Below, in pieces: positions 45,388-54,617 of a stretch of DNA of 64,000 bases (positions are counted from its first letter, which is position 1; every line of letters starts with the position of its first letter). Location: positions 6,409,001 through 6,473,000 of the forward strand of contig NZ_CP054698.1 of assembly GCF_014023275.1 (NCBI RefSeq), given 5' to 3'. The stretch is from Nostoc edaphicum CCNP1411. GTDB taxonomy: Bacteria > Cyanobacteriota > Cyanobacteriia > Cyanobacteriales > Nostocaceae. The notes under the pieces are model-generated. The model ran no database searches and had not been told where the DNA came from. It saw only the letters and a list, made by a program, of their open reading frames with translations. The translations under genes were made by a program, and so were the position numbers.

Positions 45388-45476
45388 TATTCAACACAGT
45401 GAAGATAAAACCAAAAAACTTGTAGAGACGGCGATTTATCGCGTCTCGAAAATCTGTTTAATTTTACAGATTAGAT
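45388..45476. other. Gap with the GAGACGGCGATTTATCGCGTCTC hairpin
   Basis: The hairpin at 45424-45446, with flanks ACCAAAAAACTTGTA, matches the copy at 38313-38338. It may act as a terminator for the 44128-45387 gene, but lacks a strong T-run. Confidence 0.45.
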
Positions 45477-45863
45477 TTATTCAGTTTGTTGGTTTAACCA
45501 AGCTTCTAAATCAGAACTAGCTGAAAAGTTTAAGAGGATGTTTTAAAAGTCCTCTTATCGGTATCAAATGTTTTAGATCCCCCTAAATCCCCCTTAAAAA
45601 GGGGGACTTTTACTCCGGTTCCCTCCCTTTTTAAGGGGGGTTAGGGGGGATCTAAAGTGCCTAAATTTACAGAGAAATACTTTTCAAACATCCTCTAACA
45701 AAGCTTCTCCTAACGTCTCCAATTGTTCAATAGACAATCCTTGAACTCGCTCAATAGTAGATGAATCAATTTCACCAATACGCCGATTTAATAGACGTAT
45801 AATTAAAGTGCAGGGGGTGCTGCACACGCCCCGAATGACCTCTACACACTCATTGGTAGCCAT
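45477..45863 (-). pseudogene. DUF4351-type (Rpn nuclease C-terminal) remnant split by a MITE
   Basis: From ATG 45861-45863 a minus-strand frame reads LIIRLLNRRIGEIDSS and LSIEQLETLGEALL, then enters the MITE. On the other side the frame continues as NFSASSDLEAWLNQQTE and stops at 45477-45479. Removing the MITE and one TTA copy rejoins them exactly, giving the known DUF4351 ending. DUF4351 normally follows a nuclease domain in Rpn/PD-(D/E)XK transposase-like proteins. That domain is absent, so this was already a remnant. Confidence 0.8.
45534..45695. mobile_element. 162-bp MITE with 17-bp inverted repeats
   Basis: The ends GAGGATGTTTTAAAAGT (45534-45550) and ACTTTTCAAACATCCTC (45679-45695) are inverted repeats with one mismatch. 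TAA (TTA on the minus strand) is duplicated on both sides (45531-45533 and 45696-45698). The inside holds CCCCTAAATCCCCCTTAAAA-type G/C-run repeats and no open frame. A related end sequence occurs at 36171-36189. Confidence 0.85.
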
Positions 45864-45898
45864 CTCAGCTTTGGCTACCCACGCCCGGAGAGTTAATT

Positions 45899-46030
45899 TT
45901 AAATCGGAATTTGAATCACAAATTCTGTACCTTCTCCCTGTACAGAATTAACCTCTAGAGTGCCGCCATGTTTTTCGACAATAATTTGACGGGCGATCGC
46001 TAAATTCTGATTTACAGCATCAAAACTCTA
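45899..46030 (-). pseudogene. C-terminal remnant of a histidine kinase
   Basis: Minus-strand frame from about 46030 to TAA 45899-45901 reads LAIARQIIVEKHGGTLEVNS then GEGTEFVIQIPI. This is the end of a HATPase_c domain (G2-box side of the ATP pocket to the last strand). There is no start codon and no upstream kinase sequence in the window, because the next bases belong to the nupC leader. It is a truncated leftover. Confidence 0.75.
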
Positions 46031-46117
46031 GTAATTGGCTACAAAACCACAAAAAAATGCAGATTTTGTGTATGCTCTGTGACTAAGTGCCTTAGCAATA
46101 CCTTTCCAGGAGTCAAC

Positions 46118-47326
46118 ATGGAACGCGCCATCTCTGCGTTGGGAATCTTAGTTTTTATCGGTATATCCTACGCCTTCTCTATTAATCGTCGTGCGGTGCG
46201 TTGGCGCATAGTGGCATGGGGTTTGGGATTGGAGTTTGCATTTGCACTAGTGATTCTTAAAACTCCTTGGGGTTTGACTGCGTTTAAATCTTTGGGAGAT
46301 GTTGTCAGCCAATTTTTAGCATTTTCTGATGTCGGTGCAAAATTTGTCTTTGGAGAAAATTTTAAAGATCATTTCTTTGCTTTTCAAGTGCTGCCGACAA
46401 TTATCTTTTTCTCTGCTTTCATCAGCGTCTTGTATTACTACGGCATTTTGCAGATGGTGGTAAAGGTGATGGCGTGGGTAATGATGAAGACGATGAAAAC
46501 ATCGGGTTCTGAATCTTTATCCTGTGCAGGTAACATCTTTTTGGGCCCAACAGAATCAGTGTTGATGGTTAAGCCTTATGTAGCCAATATGACGCAATCA
46601 GAACTCCATGCCGTGATGACTGGTGGTTTTGCCACAATTGCCGGTGGAGTACTAGGGGCATATCTTTCCTTTGGCATCCCAACAGAACACCTGATTGCTG
46701 CTTTCTTTATGACTGCTCCCATGTCATTGGTGGTATCAAAATTACTTTACCCAGAAACAGAAGTTTCAGAGACGCTTGGTAAAGCAAAAGCAGATGTAGA
46801 AACGAATTATGTAAATGTGATTGATGCTGCTACTACTGGAGCAATTGACGGTGTGAAGCTAGCAGTTAACGTTGGGGTGATGATTATCGCCTTTTTGGGA
46901 TTATTGGCTGCTCTCAATGCACTTTTGGGATGGTTGGGAGCATTTGTAGGCTTACAGCAACTCTCATTACAGTGGATTTTGTCTTTTGTTATGGCTCCCG
47001 TGGCATGGCTAATGGGCGTACCTTGGGCTGATTGTCGGCAAGTTGGGGCATTATTAGGTACAAAGACAATTTTGAATGAGTTTATTGCTTTTTTAGATTT
47101 GAAGGCACTAATTGAGAGTGGTAAAATCTCCCAACGTGCAGTAACTATTGCGACTTATGCCTTATGTAATTTTGCGAATATTGGTTCAATTGGCATTACC
47201 ATTGGCGGCATTGCCGGGATTGCACCAAATCGCCAGCATGACTTAGCTCGCATGGGTGTAAGGTCAATGATTGGCGGATTGTTAGCGGGTTTTATCACCG
47301 CTTGTGTTGCTGGGATGTTAACTTGA
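46118..47326 (+). CDS. nupC: Concentrative nucleoside transporter (NupC/CNT family)
   Basis: I start at ATG 46118 (MERAISALGILVFIGISYAF; 402 aa), because CCAGGAGTC is 4-8 bases upstream; the frame extends 13 codons further to a GTG. It is a multi-pass protein with CNT motifs: GNIFLGPTESVLMVKPYV, TGGFATIAGGVLGAYLSFGI and NEFIAFLDL, plus the C-terminal NFANIGSIGITIGGIAGIAP. CNT proteins import nucleosides with Na+ or H+ across the inner membrane. Length is normal. Confidence 0.92.
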   Translation: MERAISALGILVFIGISYAFSINRRAVRWRIVAWGLGLEFAFALVILKTPWGLTAFKSLGDVVSQFLAFSDVGAKFVFGENFKDHFFAFQVLPTIIFFSAFISVLYYYGILQMVVKVMAWVMMKTMKTSGSESLSCAGNIFLGPTESVLMVKPYVANMTQSELHAVMTGGFATIAGGVLGAYLSFGIPTEHLIAAFFMTAPMSLVVSKLLYPETEVSETLGKAKADVETNYVNVIDAATTGAIDGVKLAVNVGVMIIAFLGLLAALNALLGWLGAFVGLQQLSLQWILSFVMAPVAWLMGVPWADCRQVGALLGTKTILNEFIAFLDLKALIESGKISQRAVTIATYALCNFANIGSIGITIGGIAGIAPNRQHDLARMGVRSMIGGLLAGFITACVAGMLT

Positions 47327-47553
47327 TAAAGCTCTACTTACCGAAGAAGAATTCCCTCTAAGCGTACTCCTACGAAGAAGCAAGCTACGCGCAGCGTCTC
47401 GTAGAGAAGCCATGCCGTTCGCGTTAGCGTCTCTGAAAGAGAAGGCTTTACGCTACGCTACCGTGGAGAAGAAAAAATTCTTTCCGTAACTGTTACCCCT
47501 GACTTCACTGGCTGGGGTATTCTGAATTCTGAATTCTGAATTCTGACTCCTTC
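47327..47553. repeat. GC-rich dispersed repeat and GAATTCT heptamers
   Basis: 47365-47475 contains the GCGTCTCGTAGAGAAG / CGTTAGCGTCTCTGAAAGAG family and can fold extensively. 47521-47545 has four units of GAATTCT directly before the stop codon of the converging ABC transporter gene. Confidence 0.7.
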
Positions 47554-49287
47554 TCATTCATCAGTGTATAGTTGTTGGGCGTAAAAACGGGCATACCGTC
47601 CTTCCTGAGACAGGAGTGAGGAGTGGGTACCAGCTTCAACCACCTGTCCTTGTTCGATTACGAGAATGCAGTCAGCCCGACGAACACTGCTCAAGCGATG
47701 GGCGATAATAAACACGGTACGGTTTTGCATCACTCGTTCTAGTGCTTCTTGAACTAGTGCTTCTGATTCAGAATCGAGGGCAGAGGTGGCTTCATCGAGG
47801 ATGAGAATTCGAGGATCGTTGGCAACTGCTCTAGCGATCGCTAATCTTTGGCGTTGTCCTCCTGATAGGTTAACTCCCCGCTCTCCCACCCAGGTATGAT
47901 AACCCTGGGAAAACTGGGTGATAAAGGAGTGAGCATTGGCAATCTTGGCTGCTTCTTGAATCGCTGATATATCTAATTTTTCCTGACCGTAACCGATATT
48001 TTCAGCGATCGTTCCCGAAAAAAGAGTAACATCTTGGGGAACAATGCCAATTTGATGGCGCAAGCTGGTAAGTGTGACATCACGGATATCAATATCATCA
48101 ACCAGAATTTGACCTTTCTGAGGGTCATAAAAGCGAAGTAAAAGGTTAATTAACGTCGATTTACCTGCTCCAGAAGAACCAACCAAGGCAATGACATCAC
48201 CAGGAGAAGCGTTCAGGCAGAGATCCTTAAGAACTGGCTGATCGGGATTGTAGGCGAAATCGACATGACGATACTCTACCTTGCCCATAACTCTTGGCAT
48301 TGCCTGAGCATTTGATTTTTCGCTGATACTAGGCTCCTTCGCCATCAGTTCAAAGATGCGTTCAACAGAAGCTTCAGTCTGTTTGTACTCGTTGTAATTG
48401 CTAATCATCAGGTCGATTGGCTGAATCAGTAAAGCCACAGCAGCCAAGAAACTGATAAACCCTTGAGCAGTCAGCTGATTCTGAGAAATCTGCCATCCTC
48501 CCAATAAAAACAGCAGCATAATACTAACTGCTTCCAAAAAACCAACAACGGGAAACTGAATAGATTTGAGTTGTAGAGCGCGATACTTAGCTTGGCGATT
48601 GATTTCTGCTTCTTTATTGAATCGCTTCACCTCATATTCTTGGGCTGCAAAAGCTTGAACGACGCGAATCCCGCTAAATACTTCAGTTAGCATTGCCGAC
48701 AAATTGGAAACCTGATTTTGGCTCTGGCGAGATAGTACGAGTAATCGCTGACCAAATTGCCCGATCAACCAAGCCATTAAAGGAGCCAAAATCAAACCCG
48801 CAAGAGTGAGCGGCCAATTCAGGTAGAGCATGTAAATGGGAATTGCAATTAACTGCAAAAAATTGGAAAGAAACTGATGGGATAACTTGTCTACAATCTC
48901 GCCGACGCGATCGATATCTTCTGTCAGACGATAAGTCAAGTCTCCTGTCTGTGTGGTTTCAAAGTAATCTAATCCAAGTTTGTGCAGGTGAGCATAAACC
49001 CGCTTACGCAAGTTTAAAACCATGTTCAGGGCAGCAGCGATCATAAAGACATTCTGCCCGTATTGACAAAGCCCTCGAACCAAAAATACCACAGTGGCTA
49101 GTCCGAGCCAGTAGGCAATCCGGTTAACATTTCCCTGGCCAAGATAAAAAGCGACCTGACCTGCTAAATAGGGCACTGCTAGGGTGAATAACACAAATCC
49201 TAGAATACAAGCCAATCCCCGAATTAACAGCGGCCATTGGGGCCAGAGATAAGGCAACAGTTGCCAGTAACTAGAGCGGACTTTCAT
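47554..49287 (-). CDS. ABC exporter, fused membrane and ATPase domains (MsbA/HepA type)
   Basis: A 577-residue half-transporter. The membrane domain spans residues 20-310 with six helices (LACILGFVLFTLAVPYL; IAIPIYMLYLNWPLTLAGLI). The ATPase domain has Walker A LVGSSGAGKSTLINLLLRFY (about 370), the Q-loop in GIVPQDVTLFSGTIAENI, signature LSGGQRQRLAIARA, Walker B ILILDEATSALDSESE and H-loop FIIAHRLSSVRRAD. It works as a homodimer exporting lipids, polysaccharide precursors or peptides; the substrate is not deducible. Heptamer repeats (49300-49352) separate it from the LpxB-like gene. Confidence 0.93.
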   Translation of the reverse strand: MKVRSSYWQLLPYLWPQWPLLIRGLACILGFVLFTLAVPYLAGQVAFYLGQGNVNRIAYWLGLATVVFLVRGLCQYGQNVFMIAAALNMVLNLRKRVYAHLHKLGLDYFETTQTGDLTYRLTEDIDRVGEIVDKLSHQFLSNFLQLIAIPIYMLYLNWPLTLAGLILAPLMAWLIGQFGQRLLVLSRQSQNQVSNLSAMLTEVFSGIRVVQAFAAQEYEVKRFNKEAEINRQAKYRALQLKSIQFPVVGFLEAVSIMLLFLLGGWQISQNQLTAQGFISFLAAVALLIQPIDLMISNYNEYKQTEASVERIFELMAKEPSISEKSNAQAMPRVMGKVEYRHVDFAYNPDQPVLKDLCLNASPGDVIALVGSSGAGKSTLINLLLRFYDPQKGQILVDDIDIRDVTLTSLRHQIGIVPQDVTLFSGTIAENIGYGQEKLDISAIQEAAKIANAHSFITQFSQGYHTWVGERGVNLSGGQRQRLAIARAVANDPRILILDEATSALDSESEALVQEALERVMQNRTVFIIAHRLSSVRRADCILVIEQGQVVEAGTHSSLLSQEGRYARFYAQQLYTDE

Positions 49288-49295
49288 AGGTAAGT

Positions 49296-49360
49296 AAGAA
49301 TTCAGGAGTTAGGAGTCAGGAGTTAGGAGTCAGAATTCAGAATTCAGAATTCAGAATTGA
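49296..49360. repeat. AGGAGTC/AGAATTC heptamer repeats
   Basis: Consecutive units of AGGAGTTAGGAGTC and then AGAATTC lie upstream of the ABC transporter gene. A single further CTGACTCCTGAATTC run is at 49415-49430. Confidence 0.8.
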
Positions 49361-49439
49361 GGTGCATTACGGCGTTAGCCTACCACACCATGCTACCCAA
49401 CCAACCGTGCTGACTCCTGAATTCTGACGAAATTTCTAC

Positions 49440-50654
49440 TCAAGTTTCTCCTAGAGAGTTTAGTAGAAAGCGGGCAATTCTCTCAGATGCGCCGGGTGGG
49501 CCAAATCGCTCAGGGCCATTTTCTTTGCACTTAGCCAGGTAGTCTGAATCTTGTAAAGTTTCAACTACTCGTTTCGCTGCTTGCTTGAGAATCTCAGGAG
49601 TTGCTGGCTTAGTGCCGATGGTTTGGGCAGAAATACCCAACAGCCGCGTTTGCGCTTCTGCAAATTGATAAGTAAATTGCGGGCCTTCTCCGGGAATCTG
49701 GATGATCGGTTTGCCGATCGCTACAGCTAAATCCACTGCCAACCCTGCCATGCCAATGACGAGGGTAGAGTAATACAAGATATCACTGAAGGCATCTGAG
49801 TAACATCTCACTTCTACAAGCGGTGATTCCTCAGCAGAACTTCCTGGAGGAGAATAGGTGAGTATGCCTTGATTCAGTTGCCAACCTTGACTTTTAGCAA
49901 TGTCGTCTAATTGTTCCATCAAATTTGGTACCAAGGCGGCGCGAAACTGGAATCCTGACTCAGGCATCACCTTGGCAATTTCTACCACCAGTTGCAACTG
50001 CAAACAGAAATTTCGTGCGGCTTCCGGCATCCGCGATCCTGGTAAAAGTGCGATCGCAGGAACGTCCGGTTTCAGGTACAAGTCTTTGCCAACGGGGACG
50101 AGGCGATCTAAAGCCGGAATACCACCAAACTGAGCTTTAGCTATACCTTGCCGCTGGAGATCAGAAGCCGTATAGGAATCTCTGGTAAAAACTGTCAGAC
50201 ATCGAGAAGAATTCAGATCGTGCCACAGCAGCGGATTGATACGCAATTGCCCTTCATAGATGGCAGAAAGACAAGAGATAAACGAAACGAAAGGACGCTT
50301 TGTTAAGTAAGCAAATGTCTGGGAGACAAAATCCCCAGTAGCCATAATTAAATCGCAGTTGGGAGCATACTGTAACACCGCTTGTAACTGTCGCCACGTT
50401 AACCCAATCAATCCCGATTGAAAATCTTTGAGCAAATAGAGGCGCTTCATGTAAAAGAATCCCCCAGAGGGCATCGTTTGTGTGGGCCCAATAATGGGAA
50501 TGTCCAAGCTGCGGTAAGCTTTTCCTTCCCCCACAATCGGCATTGCCGCCATCTCAATAGAAGGACACAATTGGCGCAAGGTCTGAATAACGTGAGAGGT
50601 GTGGTTGTCCTCTCCGTGGCCGTTACTGATAAACAAGATTCGCTTAGAAGGCAT
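49440..50654 (-). CDS. Lipid-A-disaccharide-synthase-related protein
   Basis: A 404-residue GT-B-fold protein starting KRILFISNGHGEDNHTSHVI. The GHGED motif, LIMATGDFVSQTFAYLTKRP, IALLPGSRMPEAARNF and the donor-site VIGMAGLAVDLAVAIGKPII are those of the cyanobacterial LpxB-related family (TIGR03492). It is distinct from true LpxB, and its substrate is not established. The length agrees with the family. It is followed by an ABC exporter gene on the same strand 150 bases downstream, but the repeats between make an operon uncertain. Confidence 0.85.
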   Translation of the reverse strand: MPSKRILFISNGHGEDNHTSHVIQTLRQLCPSIEMAAMPIVGEGKAYRSLDIPIIGPTQTMPSGGFFYMKRLYLLKDFQSGLIGLTWRQLQAVLQYAPNCDLIMATGDFVSQTFAYLTKRPFVSFISCLSAIYEGQLRINPLLWHDLNSSRCLTVFTRDSYTASDLQRQGIAKAQFGGIPALDRLVPVGKDLYLKPDVPAIALLPGSRMPEAARNFCLQLQLVVEIAKVMPESGFQFRAALVPNLMEQLDDIAKSQGWQLNQGILTYSPPGSSAEESPLVEVRCYSDAFSDILYYSTLVIGMAGLAVDLAVAIGKPIIQIPGEGPQFTYQFAEAQTRLLGISAQTIGTKPATPEILKQAAKRVVETLQDSDYLAKCKENGPERFGPPGASERIARFLLNSLGET

Positions 50655-50907
50655 CTTGGGGTCTTGGATAGGTCTAAAATGTTTGTTTGGTGAGATTTTT
50701 AACCTACATTGGGTGAGTAGGCAAAAAGATTGATAGTATTTTTACTCTTGAGAGTTTGTAATTTTATAGACAAATCTACAAAGTTTCTTTTTCAGATGTA
50801 AACCGAAATGGAATTACTGCTAATCCCTGTTTTTGCAGACGCTAATCTATCAGAGAATACAGTATTAAGAGTACAAGCGCTATGGGTAAATTGCGGCTGG
50901 TGAAGAT

Positions 50908-51180
50908 GTGAGCGATATTAACGATGATATGCGGCGATCGCTCACCGGAATTGCCAACAGCAAATTCTACCTATCAGAATTATCACCAGAGCAATATTTT
51001 TCTGGCAAACATCCGCGTTTTGGCAAAACCAATCCAGAATTGATGCAAATACCTTTTTGGCAGGTGATGATTTATGAAGGTTGTTCTGCTTATAGCGCAC
51101 AAAAGACTTTTAAAGATACAGGAAATCGGCAATATCTTGAGCAACTGAGGTACACTCAAATCTTTATTTTACAGAGTTAG
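50908..51180 (+). CDS. Small hypothetical protein
   Basis: A 90-residue frame from GTG 50908; ATG 50926 (MRRSLTGIANSKFYLSELSP) is an alternative start. Conserved-looking blocks are EQYFSGKHPRFGKTNPELMQIPFW and CSAYSAQKTFKDTGN. The end SKK-less RYTQIFILQ is hydrophobic. I do not recognise a family. The lone position and abrupt end suggest either a small gene or the front of a truncated one. Confidence 0.4.
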   Translation: MSDINDDMRRSLTGIANSKFYLSELSPEQYFSGKHPRFGKTNPELMQIPFWQVMIYEGCSAYSAQKTFKDTGNRQYLEQLRYTQIFILQS

Positions 51181-51222
51181 TTGCTTTGAAAATGTACTTA
51201 AACAGTCCGAGAACCACTATAT

Positions 51223-51774
51223 TCAAATTCCAATTTTTTGTAGATACTCAGGTGGCACATGATCCACTAACCAAACACCATTCGCAGAACAATAGAAGAT
51301 GTAACCCGCCTGATGCATTGCCGCAGTATTTACAGCAAAAACCACTGGTTTTCCATGTCTTGCACCAACAATCTGTGCTGTTTCTATATCCTTTGATAAA
51401 TGGACATGATGCCGTGACATTTTGCAAAGTCCTGTTTGCAGAATTGACTCTACAGATTTGTGTCCCGTGCCGTGATAAAGCTCATCTGGGGGAACAACAG
51501 GTTCCAATTGTAAATCGACTTTTACACTATGTCCTTGGTTCGCACGAATAAGATTACCTGTAGAATCAAAAGAAAAGCGTTGTTTCTCGTTTAATTCAAC
51601 TACCACCTGTAATTCCTGACGGGTGAGTGGAAATTTGTTTCTAGCACAAGCACTGAGTAGTTCATCAACAGCAACCCAACCACCGGGAGCAAGTTTAATT
51701 CCAATTGCATCCGGTGTGTGTCGTAGATATTTGCTGAGATATTTGCTGATTTTGACGAGGCGAGAATCACTCAT
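51223..51774 (-). CDS. kptA: RNA 2'-phosphotransferase (KptA/Tpt1)
   Basis: A 183-residue protein starting SRLVKISKYLSKYLRHTPDAIG. The N-terminal winged-helix part is followed by RFSFDSTGNLIRANQGHSV and LYHGTGHKSVESILQTGL, plus HVHLSKDIETAQIVGARHG: the Arg-His-Arg-Arg type residues of Tpt1. The enzyme removes an internal 2'-phosphate from RNA using NAD. In bacteria without tRNA splicing by this route its natural substrate is unclear. Length and motifs are normal. Confidence 0.93.
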   Translation of the reverse strand: MSDSRLVKISKYLSKYLRHTPDAIGIKLAPGGWVAVDELLSACARNKFPLTRQELQVVVELNEKQRFSFDSTGNLIRANQGHSVKVDLQLEPVVPPDELYHGTGHKSVESILQTGLCKMSRHHVHLSKDIETAQIVGARHGKPVVFAVNTAAMHQAGYIFYCSANGVWLVDHVPPEYLQKIGI

Positions 51775-51832
51775 TTAATTGTGGTTGGCATATTTATACT
51801 ACAAATATATACTTTTATATTACATTAAATTT

Positions 51833-53149
51833 TTATTGATGGTAAATTGACAGAATTTGTCTTCCCATCATGGCTAATGCTACTCCAATCATGACAATGA
51901 GTGTCACCTTTCCACCAGGAACCAGTGGTTGATTTATGCTATCTAAGTTTTCTTGTTCTTGACGTTGCTTCCAACTCATTAATGCCGGCATAATTCCACC
52001 GAGAACTGAGATACTAAATGTTCCAGTGTAATCTAAGGCAGTAAAAAAGATGCTGGGATTAAGCGTTCCGAGAGTCATAGGAGGGAAAAGAACCAGCGAA
52101 TAGAGGGGGAAGCGTCTAGAAAGTCCACCTTGTGCAAGGAGAAAAATATCTTTGAACAAATCTAGCAATCCATACACAAATCCAATAAATGATGTTGCGA
52201 TCGCAAACTCTGAAAAAATGGATACTAGCACTCCTAACCATTCCCCCGCCCCACCTGCTCGGAGAATTTGCAGTGGGTCAAAAACACTTGTACCGTCAGA
52301 TGCGCTATATAGCATATCGGGACTGACGCTTCCTAAAATTACGGCATTCCACGCCAAGAACATAATTAGAGGAATTACAGAACCAATAAAGATGGACTGG
52401 CGAATTTTGCCAGCATCCCCTTCGAGTTGCGTCACAACCAGCGGCACAACGTTTTGAAAAAATAGCGCCACAGACATTACTGAAATGGCACTACCAAGGG
52501 CACTCCAGTCCTGAAATACTAGTTGAGTACTCTGAATGTTCCCTCCTGCCAGAAATAATAGTCCTAAGAAGGAAACAATGACAATTCCGACAAAGGCGCT
52601 GTTTAATTTCTCAATAAACTTTTCTCGCCCAAGATACATAATCCCACCAAATAAGAGCGTGAAAGTCGTTGTTCCCACCCACGTCGGCAATATCTGCACA
52701 CCCCAGACTTTTGCCGCCGCAGCTCCTAAAATCTCTCCACCTTTGGTGACGTATGCTACCAAGAGAGCATAGTGCATGAATAAATATGCACTGCCTGCAA
52801 TTCGCGCTCCCAGCTTACCAAGGATTTTCTCAACAACTCCCAAAAAACCTATACTCGGAAGCCCTTCTGCTCGCATCATGTTTAAAGTAACTTCTGCAAC
52901 CAGTAACCCTGAAACTAAAGCGTAGAGCCAAACAGCAATTAGTCCAGATGTGGATGGCACAATACCAGACGGCAGGGTAACGGCTGGTAGGGCGAGAATC
53001 CCAGCCCCAACGGTAGTTCCCGCAATCAATGCAGTACTTCCCAAGACACTACCCGGTTGGTGATTGAGTTTTTTTCCATCAAATTCGAGATGAGAAAACA
53101 ACCGAGTGACTTGCTCTGAATCTTGGAGAACAGTCTTTATGGGAACCAT
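51833..53149 (-). CDS. Aromatic amino-acid/polyamine-type permease (HAAAP family)
   Basis: A 438-residue protein with about 11 membrane helices. The N-terminal TALIAGTTVGAGILALPAVT is the helix-1 motif of the Trp/Tyr permease (HAAAP) family. It is followed by VWLYALVSGLLVAEVTLN and LFMHYALLVAYVTKGGEILG, and later by VVTQLEGDAGKIRQSIFIG. These symporters import tryptophan or tyrosine with H+. In this window aromatic biosynthesis genes lie 6-10 kb away but are not adjacent. The substrate is inferred from the family only. Confidence 0.85.
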   Translation of the reverse strand: MVPIKTVLQDSEQVTRLFSHLEFDGKKLNHQPGSVLGSTALIAGTTVGAGILALPAVTLPSGIVPSTSGLIAVWLYALVSGLLVAEVTLNMMRAEGLPSIGFLGVVEKILGKLGARIAGSAYLFMHYALLVAYVTKGGEILGAAAAKVWGVQILPTWVGTTTFTLLFGGIMYLGREKFIEKLNSAFVGIVIVSFLGLLFLAGGNIQSTQLVFQDWSALGSAISVMSVALFFQNVVPLVVTQLEGDAGKIRQSIFIGSVIPLIMFLAWNAVILGSVSPDMLYSASDGTSVFDPLQILRAGGAGEWLGVLVSIFSEFAIATSFIGFVYGLLDLFKDIFLLAQGGLSRRFPLYSLVLFPPMTLGTLNPSIFFTALDYTGTFSISVLGGIMPALMSWKQRQEQENLDSINQPLVPGGKVTLIVMIGVALAMMGRQILSIYHQ

Positions 53150-53383
53150 ACTGAATATCCGTACCTAAACCAAACAAACAATATTAACATGTGGAAATAT
53201 TCTTCGCAAAAACCCTGCTTTTTATGGTTTTTCAGTCAATTTTTTGTGGTAAATCAGCGTAGGCGTAGCCCGTCGTAGACATCGCTAATTTATTATCAAC
53301 ACAAATTTTGGAGTACAAATGTCACTTCTAGTACTTTATTAATTCAATAGACTACGCAGTCGGGAACATTGTCCCCATAACAA

Positions 53384-53548
53384 ATGTGCTATTATTTATG
53401 GCGACCTAATTTAAAAGACAAAGCTGATAATCACTTAATTGAATTAGCAGTTGCCGGAAATGCTCAAATGATTGCTATTCACAATATCAAAGATTTTCAA
53501 AATGCTGAATTGTTATTTCCTAACTTATCAATATTAAAACCTGAATAA
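53384..53548 (+). pseudogene. C-terminal remnant of a PIN-family toxin
   Basis: A 54-codon frame reads CYYLWRPNLKDKADNHLIEL and MIAIHNIKDFQNAELLF. This is the last third of the putative toxin PIN family, where WRPNLKDPxD and TxNxxDF are conserved. The N-terminal catalytic aspartate is missing, and an in-frame TAA sits just upstream of the ATG. It precedes a ribbon-helix-helix antitoxin gene by 22 bases, so it was the toxin of that pair. Confidence 0.65.
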
Positions 53549-53569
53549 ATTATTAGGACTTAAACAAAA

Positions 53570-53788
53570 ATGGCAACTTTAACTATTCGTTTACCAGACG
53601 ATAAGCATAATAGATTGAAAGAACTGGCTCAAGCCAAAGGCATCAGTCTCAATAAATTGATTGAAGAACTTTCTACCATAGCTCTAGCAGAATTTGATGC
53701 CCATACAAGATTTAAAGCAATGGCTGCAACTGGCAACCCAGAAGAAGGCTTAAGAATACTGGCTAAACTTGATGGTCTGACAGAATAG
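53570..53788 (+). CDS. Ribbon-helix-helix antitoxin
   Basis: A 72-residue protein starting ATLTIRLPDDKHNRLKELAQ, the MetJ/Arc strand and first helix. KGISLNKLIEELSTIALAEFD (second helix) and a short tail EEGLRILAKLDGL follow. This is a typical antitoxin of a PIN pair. The toxin frame directly upstream is a truncated C-terminal remnant, so the antitoxin appears to be left without a functional partner. Confidence 0.8.
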   Translation: MATLTIRLPDDKHNRLKELAQAKGISLNKLIEELSTIALAEFDAHTRFKAMAATGNPEEGLRILAKLDGLTE

Positions 53789-53977
53789 AGCTTGTAGGGC
53801 GATTATGCAAACACTAAGCGGAGGCGATCGCCCACATCCACCCCATCACCAAAAGTGCGAAGCGGAATAGCCCGTCGTAGACATCGCCAAGTTTAAGAAT
53901 TGTCCTGTGGATCTGGCGCTTTCCCAGTGCTTAGATACTTTAAAATTAAAACAACATACTTTCAGGAGATTAGCTCA

Positions 53978-54583
53978 ATGACATATATCTCCCAAAAAAC
54001 CCTCACTAAAGAAGATTTTCTCTGCCAATATCAAGATAACCCCCAATATGAATTAGCAGACGGAGAAATAATTGACATGGAACCCACTGGCCCCCACGAA
54101 ACGGTGAGTGGGAAAGTTGCAACCCAAATTGGCATACACCTTGTTGCAGAACAACTTCCCTGGGTTATTCCTCGCACTTGTTTAATTTACCCCTTCGCGG
54201 ATGCAGCTACAGCTCGTCGTCCTGACGTTGTGGTTCTTGATGAAACCGTTCTCGACCGTGAACCCCTTTGGGAACGAGAACCTGTAATTACGCTGGGACG
54301 CTCAATTAAACTGGTGGTTGAAGTTGTTAGTACTAACTGGGAAACTGACTATGCACGCAAAGTTGAAGAGTATGCACTTTTAGGCATTTCTGAATATTGG
54401 ATTGTAGATTATCGAGGATTGGGTGGAGTCGCATTTATTGGTAAACCTAAACAACCGACTTTCACTGTCTGTCAACTAGTTGAAGACACTTATACTCAAC
54501 AGCAATATCGATTAAATCAATTAATAAAATCACCGCTTTTGCCCCGTCTTCAACTTCGCTTAGATGATACTCTTCCTCGTTGA
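53978..54583 (+). CDS. Uma2-family (DUF820) endonuclease
   Basis: I start at ATG 53978 (MTYISQKTLTKEDFL; 201 aa), because TCAGGAGAT lies 8-12 bases upstream; the frame itself extends 26 codons further. The N-terminal NPQYELADGEIIDMEPTGPHE, central RRPDVVVLDE, IKLVVEVVSTNWETDY and ISEYWIVDYRG give the full Uma2 fold with the catalytic D and E-x-V residues. Its role is unknown. The gene is convergent with the Ser/Thr dehydratase gene. Confidence 0.85.
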   Translation: MTYISQKTLTKEDFLCQYQDNPQYELADGEIIDMEPTGPHETVSGKVATQIGIHLVAEQLPWVIPRTCLIYPFADAATARRPDVVVLDETVLDREPLWEREPVITLGRSIKLVVEVVSTNWETDYARKVEEYALLGISEYWIVDYRGLGGVAFIGKPKQPTFTVCQLVEDTYTQQQYRLNQLIKSPLLPRLQLRLDDTLPR

Positions 54584-54617
54584 ATATATTAATACGGTCA
54601 ATTGGGAATTTAACTTT

